From Paraburkholderia franconis (lineage in GTDB: Bacteria > Pseudomonadota > Gammaproteobacteria > Burkholderiales > Burkholderiaceae): a stretch of 64,000 bases of DNA. Made by a program: the position numbers and the translations under genes. Every line of letters starts with the position of its first letter. Position 1 is the first letter of the stretch. The notes beneath the pieces were generated by a model. It was not told where the DNA came from. It made no database searches and saw nothing but the letters and a program-made list of their open reading frames with translations. Location of the stretch: NCBI RefSeq assembly GCF_009362735.1, contig NZ_WHNP01000001.1:124001-188000 (forward strand), read 5' to 3'. This document shows positions 53,055 through 62,232 of the stretch, piece by piece.

Positions 53055-53613
53055 CGGGGGCGCTTGGCGACACTACTTGCGGGATGAAGCAATCGGGCGC
53101 CTGCGTGCAAACCAGGCTAAGCAATACGAGAGTCGCGCTCGTCAGATTGCGGCACTCAACCTCTGGTGATGTTGGACTCGCGGATCGATAAAGCAGGCCC
53201 ATGCGGACGCGCAATCGTCCCTTGGTTTGAACAACCACGCTCCAATTCAACGGAAACGCTGTCGTTGATGTACCGCGCACGGGACTTTATGTTCCCCAGG
53301 TGGTAGGTCCTTATCGAAGGGCCGGCAGCCCCATTACCAGCAGCGCTTGTCCGCAAACCGATGGCTAGATGTTGTGGCAGCCGCAGCCGAGATAACACGC
53401 CACGCCCAGGCCGAATAAATTCAACGGAGGGTTCCTTACCGATCCGTCGCGACCCGACTACCGAGTGAACGGGCCGCGCTCCTCAACGCTAATACGACTT
53501 ACCCCTTGCGAGCGATCCCCGCTCAAGATTCACCGCGCGCCCAGTTACGCCCAAGCGATTCGCGCAGCATGGTCGTAAAATCCTCCGTTTCCTCCCGATC
53601 CTGCTAAGGCGCC
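53055..53613. other. Gene-free spacer
   Basis: About 560 bp without a credible gene; ORFs here are short and none has coding character. GC is a little lower than in flanking genes. No repeat or operator was seen apart from the parS site at its left edge. Confidence 0.5.
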
Positions 53614-53985
53614 ATGATCACCATCTACCACAATCGCCGCTGCTCGAAATCCCGTGGCGCATGCGAACTCATTAGCGACATCTACAATCCGTCGAATGAA
53701 CCCGTCGAGATCGTCGAGTACCTTCATACTCCGCTATCCGTAACGCAGTTAGAGCAACTCAACCGATTGCTTGGCTGCCCGGTACGCGAAATGATCCGCG
53801 ATTCGGAACGGGTCTATAAAGAACTAGGGCTCGCCGACATGTCATTGAGCGACGCTCAGTTATACGAAGCAATCGCCGCTCATCCGATCCTTCTTCAACG
53901 TCCGATCGTCGTTCGCAACGGACGAGCCGTCGTCGGTCGACCGCCGGAGAACGTGAAAGCCCTATTTCCCGAATTCGCGAATTAG
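53614..53985 (+). CDS. arsC: Arsenate reductase (glutaredoxin type) ArsC-family protein
   Basis: The protein has 123 residues. The active-site region is ITIYHNRRCSKSRGACELI with Cys in NRRCSKSR, followed by the family blocks EIVEYLHTPLSVTQLEQL, REMIRDSERVYKELG and HPILLQRPIVVRNGRAVVGRPPENV (catalytic Arg region). It is predicted to reduce arsenate with glutathione/glutaredoxin. There are no other ars genes nearby, so arsenic resistance as the main role is not certain. Confidence 0.9.
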   Translation: MITIYHNRRCSKSRGACELISDIYNPSNEPVEIVEYLHTPLSVTQLEQLNRLLGCPVREMIRDSERVYKELGLADMSLSDAQLYEAIAAHPILLQRPIVVRNGRAVVGRPPENVKALFPEFAN

Positions 53986-54284
53986 GCCGACCCGCATCAA
54001 ACAAGCTATCCGCATCGCGACGCCTTATATTGAGTAACCCGCGCCGCGCCTGCTCCGTCATCACGCTGGAGCGATACGGAGCACGGCAAACGCATCAGCA
54101 ATGCGTTGCTAGCAAGAGATGCTGAGCCGATCTCCGCCTTCGTCGATAACCTAGACCAAAGCATGGCAGCAATTGACGCATCGCTGGCACTCTTGCTGGT
54201 GCGCATCCCAATAGACTTCGGTAAAAGCCGCGCAAAGCGTCATCGCGGAGCGCTCGAAACTCAATCCCGTGCGCGAGGACCGAC

Positions 54285-54575
54285 ATGCTGGAACTTAGAC
54301 AGTTATGCGAAGGATGTGGCAAGGCGCTTCCGCCAAACGCCACCGATGCGATGATCTGCAGCTTCGAATGCACGTTTTGCGAAGTCTGCGCGCTGACGAA
54401 GTTGCGCAACGTATGCCCTAACTGTGGCGGGAATTTCCAACATCGTCCGATCCGTCCGGCCGTAATGCTCGCGAAACATCCCGCCGCGACGGAACGGCAC
54501 CCTGTCAACATCGACGAGACGTCACATAACGCATTTTTTGCGCGTTATCGCGATACACCGCCATCGCACCGCTAG
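54285..54575 (+). CDS. DUF1272-family zinc-binding protein
   Basis: The protein has 96 residues. Cysteines are paired as LRQLCEGCGKALP, CSFECTFCEVCA and NVCPNCGGNFQHRPIRP, matching DUF1272 (a small zinc-finger-like fold). The ATG at 54285 opens with the usual MLELR. The function is unknown. It lies alone between arsC and a minus-strand small gene. Confidence 0.9.
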   Translation: MLELRQLCEGCGKALPPNATDAMICSFECTFCEVCALTKLRNVCPNCGGNFQHRPIRPAVMLAKHPAATERHPVNIDETSHNAFFARYRDTPPSHR

Positions 54576-54664
54576 ATATCGAACGCTGGCCGAAAAGTGC
54601 AAAAGAGGCGCCTTATAAGAAGAACCGAGGCGCCGTCTCTTCGTCCCGCATAGGCCCGGCGACT

Positions 54665-54871
54665 TCACGCTTTCCCGCCTCCATCGATACCGCTTCCCGT
54701 GCGCCAGACCTGCTTCCCGCGCTCGGACAACTCACCGCAGCTATGCGTCTCGTCGGCCTGCGTACCGTCGACGGCCATATCGCCTCCCGGTTGTTCAAGC
54801 GAGCGAGGCTTCTGCTGCTTTCTCGCGGCGATCGCCTCGTCATGGGACTTTCCAGAATGATCCAGGCTCAT
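54665..54871 (-). CDS. Small hypothetical protein
   Basis: The 68-residue frame (MSLDHSGKSHDEAIAARKQQ...) has GGGAGG 8 bp upstream of the ATG at 54871, which is the main evidence that it is translated. It is polar, Gly/Ser-rich, with no signal or membrane segment. No family recognised. Confidence 0.5.
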   Translation of the reverse strand: MSLDHSGKSHDEAIAARKQQKPRSLEQPGGDMAVDGTQADETHSCGELSERGKQVWRTGSGIDGGGKA

Positions 54872-54961
54872 GATGTGATCCTCCCAATAAACTCTCCAGA
54901 AATGTCATCCGAGCACACACCGCTCCCGGACGCCTCTCACACACAAAGTTCGAGAAATCGT

Positions 54962-55131
54962 TTGTCCACAAGTTCAGATCGAAGCTGTAACCGCAGGCCT
55001 TGTCGCTAACCGTTTGTCGCGCTTTGCGACCGCCCGGCAACTCGCTTGATTGATAAGGCAAAGATTCCACCTATCCACAGGGTTATCCAGAAAATCTGTG
55101 GATAACTTGTGCGTCCTCCGATTTATCCACT
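54962..55131. promoter_or_regulatory. DnaA-box cluster
   Basis: Boxes: TTGTCCACA (54962-54970), CTATCCACA (55071-55079), TTATCCAGA (55083-55091), TTATCCACA on the minus strand (55097-55105, perfect) and TTATCCACT (55123-55131). Four boxes lie within 61 bp in a gene-free stretch 4 kb beyond the parA start. It could be the DnaA-binding part of the origin or a DnaA-titrating site. Confidence 0.75.
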
Positions 55132-55251
55132 GCGCGATTAGCGTGTCATATCGCTTGCCGAAATTGGCGCTATCGTTCAACGCGTCGGCCACTATGATTG
55201 TCCGGCCGCATCTTTTTTTCGCGCATTCCGCGCCAACCGAGGAAGGAAGAC

Positions 55252-55803
55252 ATGGCCTATCACATTGCAGTCGTCGTTGGCAGCTTGCGCCGCGACTCGA
55301 CCAATCGCCATCTGGCGAAGGCGTTGATTTCGCTCGCGCCTTCAGACTTTTCTTTTGAGTTTCTGGACATCGGCTCGCTTCCGCTTTACAGCCAGGATTA
55401 CGACCACGATTTCCCAGGAGCGGCTCGCAACTTTAAGCAGCGGATCCACGCTGCCAACGCATTGCTGTTCGTGACGCCTGAATACAACCGGTCGATCCCC
55501 GGCGTGCTGAAGAACGCGCTCGACTGGGGCTCGCGCCCATGGGGACATAGTGCATGGGCCGGCAAGCCGGGCGCGGTGATCGGCACGTCGCCGGCTGCGA
55601 CGGGCACGGCGTTGTCGCAACAGCACTTGCGCAACGTGCTGGCGTATCTCGATGTGGCGACGCTCGGCCAGCCGGAAATGTTCATCAAACACACGGCTGG
55701 CCAGATCGACGAAAACGGCAATATCGCAAGCGACGACACGCGCAAGTTCCTGCAAAAGTTTGTCGATCGCTATGTGGATTGGGTGAAGCGGCACGTCGGC
55801 TAA
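55252..55803 (+). CDS. NADPH-dependent FMN reductase (ChrR-like flavoprotein)
   Basis: The protein has 183 residues. The FMN-binding signature VVVGSLRRDSTNRHLAKAL is followed by LLFVTPEYNRSIPGVLKNALDWGSRPWGHSAWAGKPGAVIGTSP, as in NADPH:quinone/chromate reductases of the flavodoxin-like fold. The ATG at 55252 has GGAAGGAAGAC upstream and starts the domain. It probably protects from quinone or oxidative stress. Confidence 0.9.
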   Translation: MAYHIAVVVGSLRRDSTNRHLAKALISLAPSDFSFEFLDIGSLPLYSQDYDHDFPGAARNFKQRIHAANALLFVTPEYNRSIPGVLKNALDWGSRPWGHSAWAGKPGAVIGTSPAATGTALSQQHLRNVLAYLDVATLGQPEMFIKHTAGQIDENGNIASDDTRKFLQKFVDRYVDWVKRHVG

Positions 55804-55895
55804 CGCTGCGCGTCGACACACCGCGCGGCAGCGCCCGGCAACGGGCGCCGCCTCGCTTTCCGAACGCGATTCTCGGAGCACGCTGAGCACTCAGG

Positions 55896-57011
55896 CTACG
55901 TGTGACGATGCCCCGTCACGCGATCCCAGCCGTGCCGCACGGCGGCCTTGAACCGCTCCCAGCTGCCCTCCGGCCTGTCCCGCTCCCAGTGCTCGCGGAC
56001 CTCGGGCTCGACTTCTTCCCACTGCCGGTCGTGGTAGCGGGTTTCACGCGCCATCGTCGCGCCGTGATGATAGGCGGGTACGTACTCGTCGAAGCGCAAG
56101 CCTTCGTCCGCGTACTGGGCGTCGTAGTGAGCGCGGAAATCTTCCTCGTACTCGAGGAATTCGTCGGGCACCTGTTGAGGCATCGCGCGCGCGGGCTCGG
56201 CCGTATCGGGCGTCATCACGGCGCCTGAGCCGGCGACGCCCGCCGATGCAACGGCCGCCGCCCCGGGTGTTTCGCCCGGCGGCGTGACGGGTTGGGTGCT
56301 GGTCGGCGCCGCGTAGTCCGGATACTGGCCCGACTGCGTCTTCTGCTGTTCCGGTGTTCGTGACCGCGTCGAGGCCTGCTGTTCCGGCAGCGGCGTTTCG
56401 GGTCGCATCACCGCGCCGGCGCCCGGCGCGCTCGCTGCGGCGAGTGCCTGCGCCGACGGATCGTCGACGGGCGGCACGCCGTGCAGCGCATCCATCTGGG
56501 CACGCTTGCGCGCTTCTTCGGCGAGCAGCGCATCGCTCGACGCCTGGGCCGCCGTCGGCACTGCAGCCGGCGTGCCGATGCCGAGCTCATCCATCACCGA
56601 ATGCTCGCGACGTGCTTGCGCCGCGTCGTCGCGCGATGCCTGTGCGCGCGTGCCGTCAGCCGGACGTTCATTGACCTCGATCGCGCCAAGCCGCGCCAGC
56701 GAATTGCGCGCGAGCTCCGCGTGCGACTCGCTCGCAGCGTTCACGGCCACCAGCACCGCGCCGCGACGCACGGCGTCCGTGTAGCGCTCGGCCTCGGGCG
56801 CCGTCGTGCCCGAAGTCTGGAAAAGGCTCGACAGAAATCGTTCGATATTGGCGATCACGCCGGGCGTATGTGCGGTGGCGACATCGGCGGGCGTTTCGGG
56901 GTTCGCCTGCAATTCGATGTCGGTGGAGGCGAAGCCGCTCTGCACGAGCATGTTGCGCGCGCTCTCGGCTTGCGCATAGCTGTCGAAAAGACCAATCACG
57001 GTGTGTCGCAT
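55896..57011 (-). CDS. Stress-type protein with YflT/GSP17M-like N-terminal domain
   Basis: The protein has 371 residues. The N-terminus (HTVIGLFDSYAQAESARNMLVQSGFASTDIEL) and a paired half (DAVRRGAVLVAVNAASESHAELARNSLARLGAIEV) resemble the general stress protein 17M fold. The middle is a low-complexity Pro/Ala/Gln region (about 190-290). The C-terminus (EEDFRAHYDAQYADEGLRFDEYVPAYHHGATMARETRYHDRQWEEVEPEVREHWE) is acidic and aromatic. AGGAGACAG precedes ATG 57011. It has no membrane span, and its role is unknown. Confidence 0.75.
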   Translation of the reverse strand: MRHTVIGLFDSYAQAESARNMLVQSGFASTDIELQANPETPADVATAHTPGVIANIERFLSSLFQTSGTTAPEAERYTDAVRRGAVLVAVNAASESHAELARNSLARLGAIEVNERPADGTRAQASRDDAAQARREHSVMDELGIGTPAAVPTAAQASSDALLAEEARKRAQMDALHGVPPVDDPSAQALAAASAPGAGAVMRPETPLPEQQASTRSRTPEQQKTQSGQYPDYAAPTSTQPVTPPGETPGAAAVASAGVAGSGAVMTPDTAEPARAMPQQVPDEFLEYEEDFRAHYDAQYADEGLRFDEYVPAYHHGATMARETRYHDRQWEEVEPEVREHWERDRPEGSWERFKAAVRHGWDRVTGHRHT

Positions 57012-57206
57012 GTCTGTCTCCTGCGGCTTTCTGAACGGACCCGCGGTGCCGCCGAGGCCGCTCGTTCGTCGATGCCGTGAAACGCGCAACGTTCATGCCG
57101 GATTGCGCGGTTGAGCAGCCAGCCGGAACGACGAAGGACGGGACACCGAACCTGCGACAGTGTCGAAACTGTCGTCAATCGACGCGTGCGTGGCGCGCTT
57201 TTACAA

Positions 57207-59519
57207 CTAGCTGGTAATCCCCGGAAGTGCGTTCGAACCGGCCGGATGCGTCGGCGATTGCGCGATTTCCCGCTGCAGCGTCTGCAGGTATTTGTCGAGC
57301 AGCGCGATATCGAAGGGTTTCGACAGCATGCGCGCGTCGACGTGGCGCGCGCGCTCCAGTTCTTCCGCATAGCCCGTCACGAGAATCACCGGGAGCCTGG
57401 TCTCGAAGGTCTGAATATGCTCGGCGAGATCGATGCCGTTCAGCTTGCCCGGCATGTGGATGTCGGAGATCACGAGATCGAACGGCAGCGGTTCGCCCGT
57501 GCGCTTCTGCGCCGCGCGTGCGGAGTCGAGCGCCTCGACCGCGACGTCGGCGTTGAATGTGCACGTGACCTCGTGGCCCATCATCTGCAGCAGCGCTTCC
57601 GTGCCCGCAGCGACTTCGTCGTTATCCTCGACGAGCAGAATGCGCAGTCCATGCGGCGCGTGCCGTTGCTCGGCGACGGGTTCGGCGGGGCGCTCGACTT
57701 CCGGCGTCTGCGTCGCGCGCGGCAAATAGAGCCGCACCGACGTGCCCGCGCCGATCGCGCTGTCGATCGCGGCGAGGCCGCCCGAGCGCTCGCAGAACGC
57801 GAACACCTGGGGCAAGCCGAGACCCGTGCCCATGCCCTTCGGCTTGGTCGTGAAAAGCGGTTCGAACGCGCGTGACAGCACGTCGGGCGGCATGCCGACG
57901 CCCGTATCTTCCAGCGACAGCTGCACGAAATCGCCCGTGATCGGAAAGCCGTCTTCATGACGGAAACTGACGTTGTTCGTGCGCACCGTGAAGCGGCCGC
58001 CGTTCGGCATTGCATCGCGCGCATTGACGGCGACGTTGATCAGCGCCAGCTCGAGTTCGGCCACATCGACGTGCATCGGCCACACGCCGACGCCGACGTC
58101 CATCACCAGCGCGACCTTCGCGCCGAGCGACGCGCGCAGCAGATCGTGGCAGCCGGGCAGCCAGCGCGCGACGTCGAGCGTTTCGCTGCGCAACGGCTGC
58201 TTGCGCGCGACGCCGAGCAATTGCCGCGTGAGCGACTGGCCGCTTTTCAACGCGCGCTCGATCGCGGCCAGCTCGCGGTCGAACGTGGCCGCGCCGCGCC
58301 GGCGCAGAATCTGCACGTTGGCCGAGACGATCATCAGCAGATTGTTGAAATCGTGCGCGACGCTGCCGACGAGGTTGCCGAGCGCTTCCATCTTGCGCGA
58401 CTGCCGGTACGCGGATTCGATCGAACGGCGCATCGATGCTTCCGCCTGCCAGCGCTCCCACGCTTCTTCCTCTGCGGCGAGCCGCTTGAGCGACAGCCAG
58501 ATCACACACCACAGCACGATCGACGGCACGAACATCGACAGGATCAGCACGCTCAGATGGCGATACCACGCGGCCCAGATCGCCGATGTGCGATAGCCGC
58601 ACGTCACATAGACGGGGTACGAGCCGACGCGGCGAAACGCGACGATCAGGCCTTCGCCGTCGAGCGTCGAACGCACGCGCACGACGCCCGCGCGACGGCC
58701 TTCGGCGAGCGCATCGGTATAGGCGTTGTGGCGCGTCGGCGCCTCGACTTTCGACAGCGGTGTGATGGGGTAGTGCGCAAGCAGCGAAGCGTCGGCGCGC
58801 GTCAGCGCCATTGTCATCGGCGAATCGCTGCCGCCGAGCAGTTCGCGATAGAACGCGTTGAAGTAGCTGGGCCGCAACGCGACGGATACGATGCCCGCGA
58901 ACGACCCGTCGTCCGCGCGCCGCGCGACGCCCGTGTTGAACACGATTTCCCCCGCGACATGTCCGACCATCACCTTCGACACATGCTCGAGCACCTGGCC
59001 GTCGCGGATGCCGACGAAATCTTCGCGCTGGCTGATCGACACGGAGGGCGCCGGATAGAAGCGGCTGCTCGCGAGCAGGGTGCCGTCCCGGCCGAAGATC
59101 GACATGGCCGCGATCTGCGGATAGCCGCCGCCCATCGTTTGCAGCTTTTCGTGGATCGAGGCTTCGCGCTGATGGATGCCGTCGTCGTCGAGACCCTGGA
59201 CGAGATCGACGACGCGCGCATCGAGCGCCTCGTTCATGTCGAACACCTTCAGCGCATGCTCTTCGGCGACGCGCACGGTGCGCAGCGTCACATCGGTCGC
59301 GTCAGCTTCGCGCGAGCGCAGGTCGCTGAACGCCATCGCGGCGACGAACACGCACGGCAGCACGACGGCCGCCACCAGCAGCGCAATCAGCGTCATGCGT
59401 CGCACGGCGAAGTTGTGCTCGGGCACGGCGGGAAACAGGGCCTCGTCCGGCCGCGCGGCGCGCATGCGCCCGTCGGAAGCCTTGACGTCGACGGAATCGG
59501 GCCGATCAGGTTTCGTCAT
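57207..59519 (-). CDS. Membrane hybrid histidine kinase (Cache-HisKA-HATPase-REC)
   Basis: The protein has 770 residues. Membrane helices near 43-63 and 320-340 enclose a periplasmic double-Cache-like sensor (IAAMSIFGRDGTLLASSRF, FAGIVSVALRPSYFNAF). HisKA has His in LVGSVAHDFNNLLMIV (around 390); HATPase contains INVAVNARDAMPNGG and GMGTGLGLPQVFAF; the receiver has Asp in LVISDIHMPGKLNG (around 683) and Lys in LSKPFD. ATG 59519 (MTKPDRPDS) is chosen. It probably signals to downstream regulators through phosphotransfer. Divergent from the CheY-CheC-GGDEF operon. Confidence 0.9.
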   Translation of the reverse strand: MTKPDRPDSVDVKASDGRMRAARPDEALFPAVPEHNFAVRRMTLIALLVAAVVLPCVFVAAMAFSDLRSREADATDVTLRTVRVAEEHALKVFDMNEALDARVVDLVQGLDDDGIHQREASIHEKLQTMGGGYPQIAAMSIFGRDGTLLASSRFYPAPSVSISQREDFVGIRDGQVLEHVSKVMVGHVAGEIVFNTGVARRADDGSFAGIVSVALRPSYFNAFYRELLGGSDSPMTMALTRADASLLAHYPITPLSKVEAPTRHNAYTDALAEGRRAGVVRVRSTLDGEGLIVAFRRVGSYPVYVTCGYRTSAIWAAWYRHLSVLILSMFVPSIVLWCVIWLSLKRLAAEEEAWERWQAEASMRRSIESAYRQSRKMEALGNLVGSVAHDFNNLLMIVSANVQILRRRGAATFDRELAAIERALKSGQSLTRQLLGVARKQPLRSETLDVARWLPGCHDLLRASLGAKVALVMDVGVGVWPMHVDVAELELALINVAVNARDAMPNGGRFTVRTNNVSFRHEDGFPITGDFVQLSLEDTGVGMPPDVLSRAFEPLFTTKPKGMGTGLGLPQVFAFCERSGGLAAIDSAIGAGTSVRLYLPRATQTPEVERPAEPVAEQRHAPHGLRILLVEDNDEVAAGTEALLQMMGHEVTCTFNADVAVEALDSARAAQKRTGEPLPFDLVISDIHMPGKLNGIDLAEHIQTFETRLPVILVTGYAEELERARHVDARMLSKPFDIALLDKYLQTLQREIAQSPTHPAGSNALPGITS

Positions 59520-60242
59520 GGCGCAGGCCGCGCAGGCGGCGGGTGGCAAGCGGAAGAACTCTCATCATAGGTTCGGTGCGCGGCTTATTCGCGCGCAATG
59601 CAACTATGCGCGCAACGGCCGCGACCCATCGAGGCTTGAACGCGTACTCCGGACACGTTTGCAAATCAGCGACGAATCCGGAAGCGCAAACGTACACAAA
59701 AGTAAAAAAACGATCTCCGGTTCGGCTGGTGACGATGTTCATTCTAATATGAGACGGATTTGAGCGGATTTCGTTCGACGAATGCGCGTTGGCGAGTTGC
59801 CTTTTCGCCAATTTACTTCGAAAATTGCGCAACGATAAATACTCAGCCCGCCATGATCGGGCGAAATCCGCGCGAGGGCCCGGGCATTGCATGCCGTGCA
59901 AGTCCCGCCAAACCCTCGCGGAGACCAGCGGGGCACCACGGAGCCATGAACGCCGTCTTGCCGCCGCAGCATGATCAACGGGGTAGGCTTCGAAAATGCC
60001 GGTCATTGACGTTGTCCATTGCGTGCACACTGCATCGGCCGCGCGCCGCGCGTGCAGCAGCGCCGTACGGCGCGTCCGTCGGGCCGCCATCGGTATCGAG
60101 CATCGCTCGTGCCGAGCGCTTCTCCTTGCCGCTTACTCCTCGTCCGTGCGGTTCCGTTGCGCAACTGCGCGAGCGGCCACTAAAGATTGAATTCGCGCCG
60201 CCGTTAACACGTACGAGCCCACTCCGTTTCCCGTCCACTGCC
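59520..60242. other. Long intergenic region between hybrid kinase and CheY operon
   Basis: About 720 bp without a credible gene. The left part is AT-rich with short runs (AAAAGTAAAAAAAC near 59700); the middle holds a structured-RNA candidate at 59871. It contains the promoters of the two divergent units. Confidence 0.5.
59871..59920 (+). ncRNA. Candidate structured RNA or leader element
   Basis: CGCGAGGG (59871-59878) pairs with CCCTCGCG (59913-59920), enclosing CGGG (59881-59884)/CCCG (59904-59907) and TTGCA (59887-59891)/TGCAA (59897-59901) around a 5-nt loop. The result is a bipartite stem with an internal loop, 320 bp upstream of the CheY-like gene. I cannot match it to a known riboswitch. 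Confidence 0.4.
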
Positions 60243-60611
60243 ATGTCTTTGCCCATTGTGATCGCCGACGATTCGCTGCTTGCCCGCAAGGTGCTCACCA
60301 AGGCATTGCCGGAGGATTGGAAAGTCGACATTACCTATGCGTCGAACGGCCGCGAAGCGCTTGAACATTATCGCAAGGGCCGCGCATCGGTGATGTTTCT
60401 CGATCTGACGATGCCCGATATGACGGGCTATCAGGTTCTTGAGGCTCTGCAGCACGAGGACCTCAATACGTTCGTGATCGTCGTGTCCGCCGATGTCCAG
60501 CCGATGGCAAGGGAACGCGTGCGCGCGCTTGGCGCGATTGCCTTTATCGCCAAGCCCGTGACCCCGGAGGCGCTGCTTCCCATCCTGAAGGAGTACGGGT
60601 TGTATGTCTGA
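60243..60611 (+). CDS. CheY-like single-domain response regulator
   Basis: The protein has 122 residues. The acidic pocket is VIADDSLLARKVLTKAL, the phospho-acceptor Asp is in VMFLDLTMPDMTGYQ, Thr/Ser in FVIVVSADVQ, and Lys in AFIAKPVTPE. It has no output domain. It is first in a three-gene operon whose genes overlap by 4-8 bp with a CheC-type phosphatase and a diguanylate cyclase. Confidence 0.92.
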   Translation: MSLPIVIADDSLLARKVLTKALPEDWKVDITYASNGREALEHYRKGRASVMFLDLTMPDMTGYQVLEALQHEDLNTFVIVVSADVQPMARERVRALGAIAFIAKPVTPEALLPILKEYGLYV

Positions 60612-61227
60612 GCCAGTCCTAAACGAAGAGCAGCGCGACGCGCTGCAGGAAATCGCCAATCTGGCGATGGGCCAGGCCGCGACGCGCCTCGCGCTCCTGC
60701 TCGATGCGTTCATCGAACTTTCCGTGCCGCGCGTGCGCGTGGTCGCCGTGCGCGAGGCGGCGCAGGCGCTGCGTGACATGACGGGCATCAACGAGCCCGT
60801 CAGCGCTGTCCGGCAGGGCTTCCGGTCCGACATCAAGGGCGAGGCGCTCGTGATCTGCCGCACGGGCAGCATCGAGCAGCTGTGCGCGCTCGTGAGCGAC
60901 CCGTACTCGAAGTCCACGTATGAGGCGACGTCGCAGGAAGAACTCATGTTCGACGTCGCGAACATCCTGACGGGCGCGTGCGTGTCGTGCATCCTCGACC
61001 AGCTCGGGCGCACGCCGGTGTTTTCGCCGCCGGGCCTGCTCGGTTCGGCGATGTCGCTCGACGACGTATTCCAGCCGAAAGTGCTCGCCTGGGAAGCCGC
61101 GCTGTTGGTCGAAGTGAACTTCGCGCTGGAGGACCAGAGTTTCCGCGCCCACCTCGTGATGCTGATGGCGGAAGACTCGATCCGTCATCTGAGCACCGCG
61201 CTGGATGCATTGCTTTCCAGCCTATGA
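60604..61227 (+). CDS. CheC-family phosphatase-like protein
   Basis: The protein has 207 residues. The first phosphatase motif is intact (DALQEIANLAMGQAATRLA, D-x3-E-x2-N), and the second is present in altered form (EELMFDVANILTGACVSC, with Asp for Glu). CheC proteins dephosphorylate CheY-P. The ATG at 60604 overlaps the CheY-like gene's 3' end. It probably removes phosphate from that CheY-like protein. The partner deamidase CheD is not present. Confidence 0.85.
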   Translation: MSEPVLNEEQRDALQEIANLAMGQAATRLALLLDAFIELSVPRVRVVAVREAAQALRDMTGINEPVSAVRQGFRSDIKGEALVICRTGSIEQLCALVSDPYSKSTYEATSQEELMFDVANILTGACVSCILDQLGRTPVFSPPGLLGSAMSLDDVFQPKVLAWEAALLVEVNFALEDQSFRAHLVMLMAEDSIRHLSTALDALLSSL

Positions 61228-62162
61228 ATGCCCCGCTTCCAACGCTGAGCGACCTGGTCGTCGAACGGGTCGGATTCGGCATTTTCGTGCTCGACCGTCA
61301 GATGAACGTGCTGATGTGGAACCGCTTCATGCACGATCACAGCGGACTGTCGGCGCAGCAGGTAGTCGGCAAGTCGATTTTCGCGAGCTTTCCGGAACTG
61401 CCGCGCGTGTGGCTCACGCGCAAGGTCGAAAGCGTTTTCCAGCTCGGTAGCTTTGCGTTCAGTTCGTGGGAGCAGCGCCCATATCTGTTCAGGTTCGATC
61501 ATGACCGGCCGATCACGGGCGGCGTCGATTACATGCAGCAGGACTGCACGTTCATGCCGATCATGCGCGAGCGCGAAGTGGAGGCTGTCTGCGTGACGGT
61601 GTGCGACGTGACGCACGTGAGCATCGTGCAGCGCGAGCGCGAAGAGGCTGTCGCGAAACTGCAGGAATACGCGGACCGCGACGGTCTGACGGGCATCGCG
61701 AACCGCCGTTTCTTCGAAGCGCGGCTGCGCGACGAATATACGCGCTGGCAGCGCTACGGCGGCAATCTGTCGATCCTGCTGTTCGATCTCGACCACTTCA
61801 AGAAGATCAACGACCAGTTCGGCCACATGGTCGGCGATACCGTGCTGCGCGAGATGGCGCGGCGCGTGTCGCATGTCGTGCGTGCGCAGGATACGTTCGG
61901 GCGTTTCGGCGGCGAGGAGTTCGCGTTGCTGCTGCCGTGCACGCCGCTTGAAGATGCGATGCAGGTCGCGGAGAAGATCCGGAACACGATCGGCGAATCA
62001 GCCGTCGATGTGCAAGGCGTGAACGTGCCGGTGACTGCGAGCGTCGGCGGCGCGTCGGCGCGGGTGGGCGTGCCGGCTTACGAAGCGCTCATCAACGAGG
62101 CGGACGCCGCGCTCTATAGCGCGAAGCGGCAGGGGCGCAACCGCTCGGTGGCGTTCATCTGA
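61224..62162 (+). CDS. Diguanylate cyclase, PAS-GGDEF
   Basis: The protein has 312 residues. An N-terminal PAS-like domain (VGFGIFVLDRQMNVLMWNRFM) precedes a GGDEF domain (DGLTGIANRRFFEARL, LFDLDHFKKINDQFGHMVGDTVLREMARRV, RFGGEEFALLLP). The active-site GGEEF is intact, and an RxxD inhibitory site (RAQD) lies five residues before it, so feedback inhibition by c-di-GMP is expected. The ATG at 61224 overlaps the CheC stop (ATGA). Confidence 0.93.
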   Translation: MNAPLPTLSDLVVERVGFGIFVLDRQMNVLMWNRFMHDHSGLSAQQVVGKSIFASFPELPRVWLTRKVESVFQLGSFAFSSWEQRPYLFRFDHDRPITGGVDYMQQDCTFMPIMREREVEAVCVTVCDVTHVSIVQREREEAVAKLQEYADRDGLTGIANRRFFEARLRDEYTRWQRYGGNLSILLFDLDHFKKINDQFGHMVGDTVLREMARRVSHVVRAQDTFGRFGGEEFALLLPCTPLEDAMQVAEKIRNTIGESAVDVQGVNVPVTASVGGASARVGVPAYEALINEADAALYSAKRQGRNRSVAFI

Positions 62163-62232
62163 GTTGTTTTGGCGGCGCGGGCCGGGCGCCCGCCGGCACG
62201 AGCCGCGCGTGTCCGACGCCCGCTGTGCCGAT

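Noticed and set aside
52788..53087. ORF of 99 codons upstream of parA
   Set aside because: It consists of the parS region; the repeated MRI codons come from the parS palindromes themselves, not from protein conservation.
54711..54735. Extra iteron right of the origin
   Set aside because: TCCCG and CTCACC are both present, but the spacer is 12 bp instead of 6, so it was not counted.
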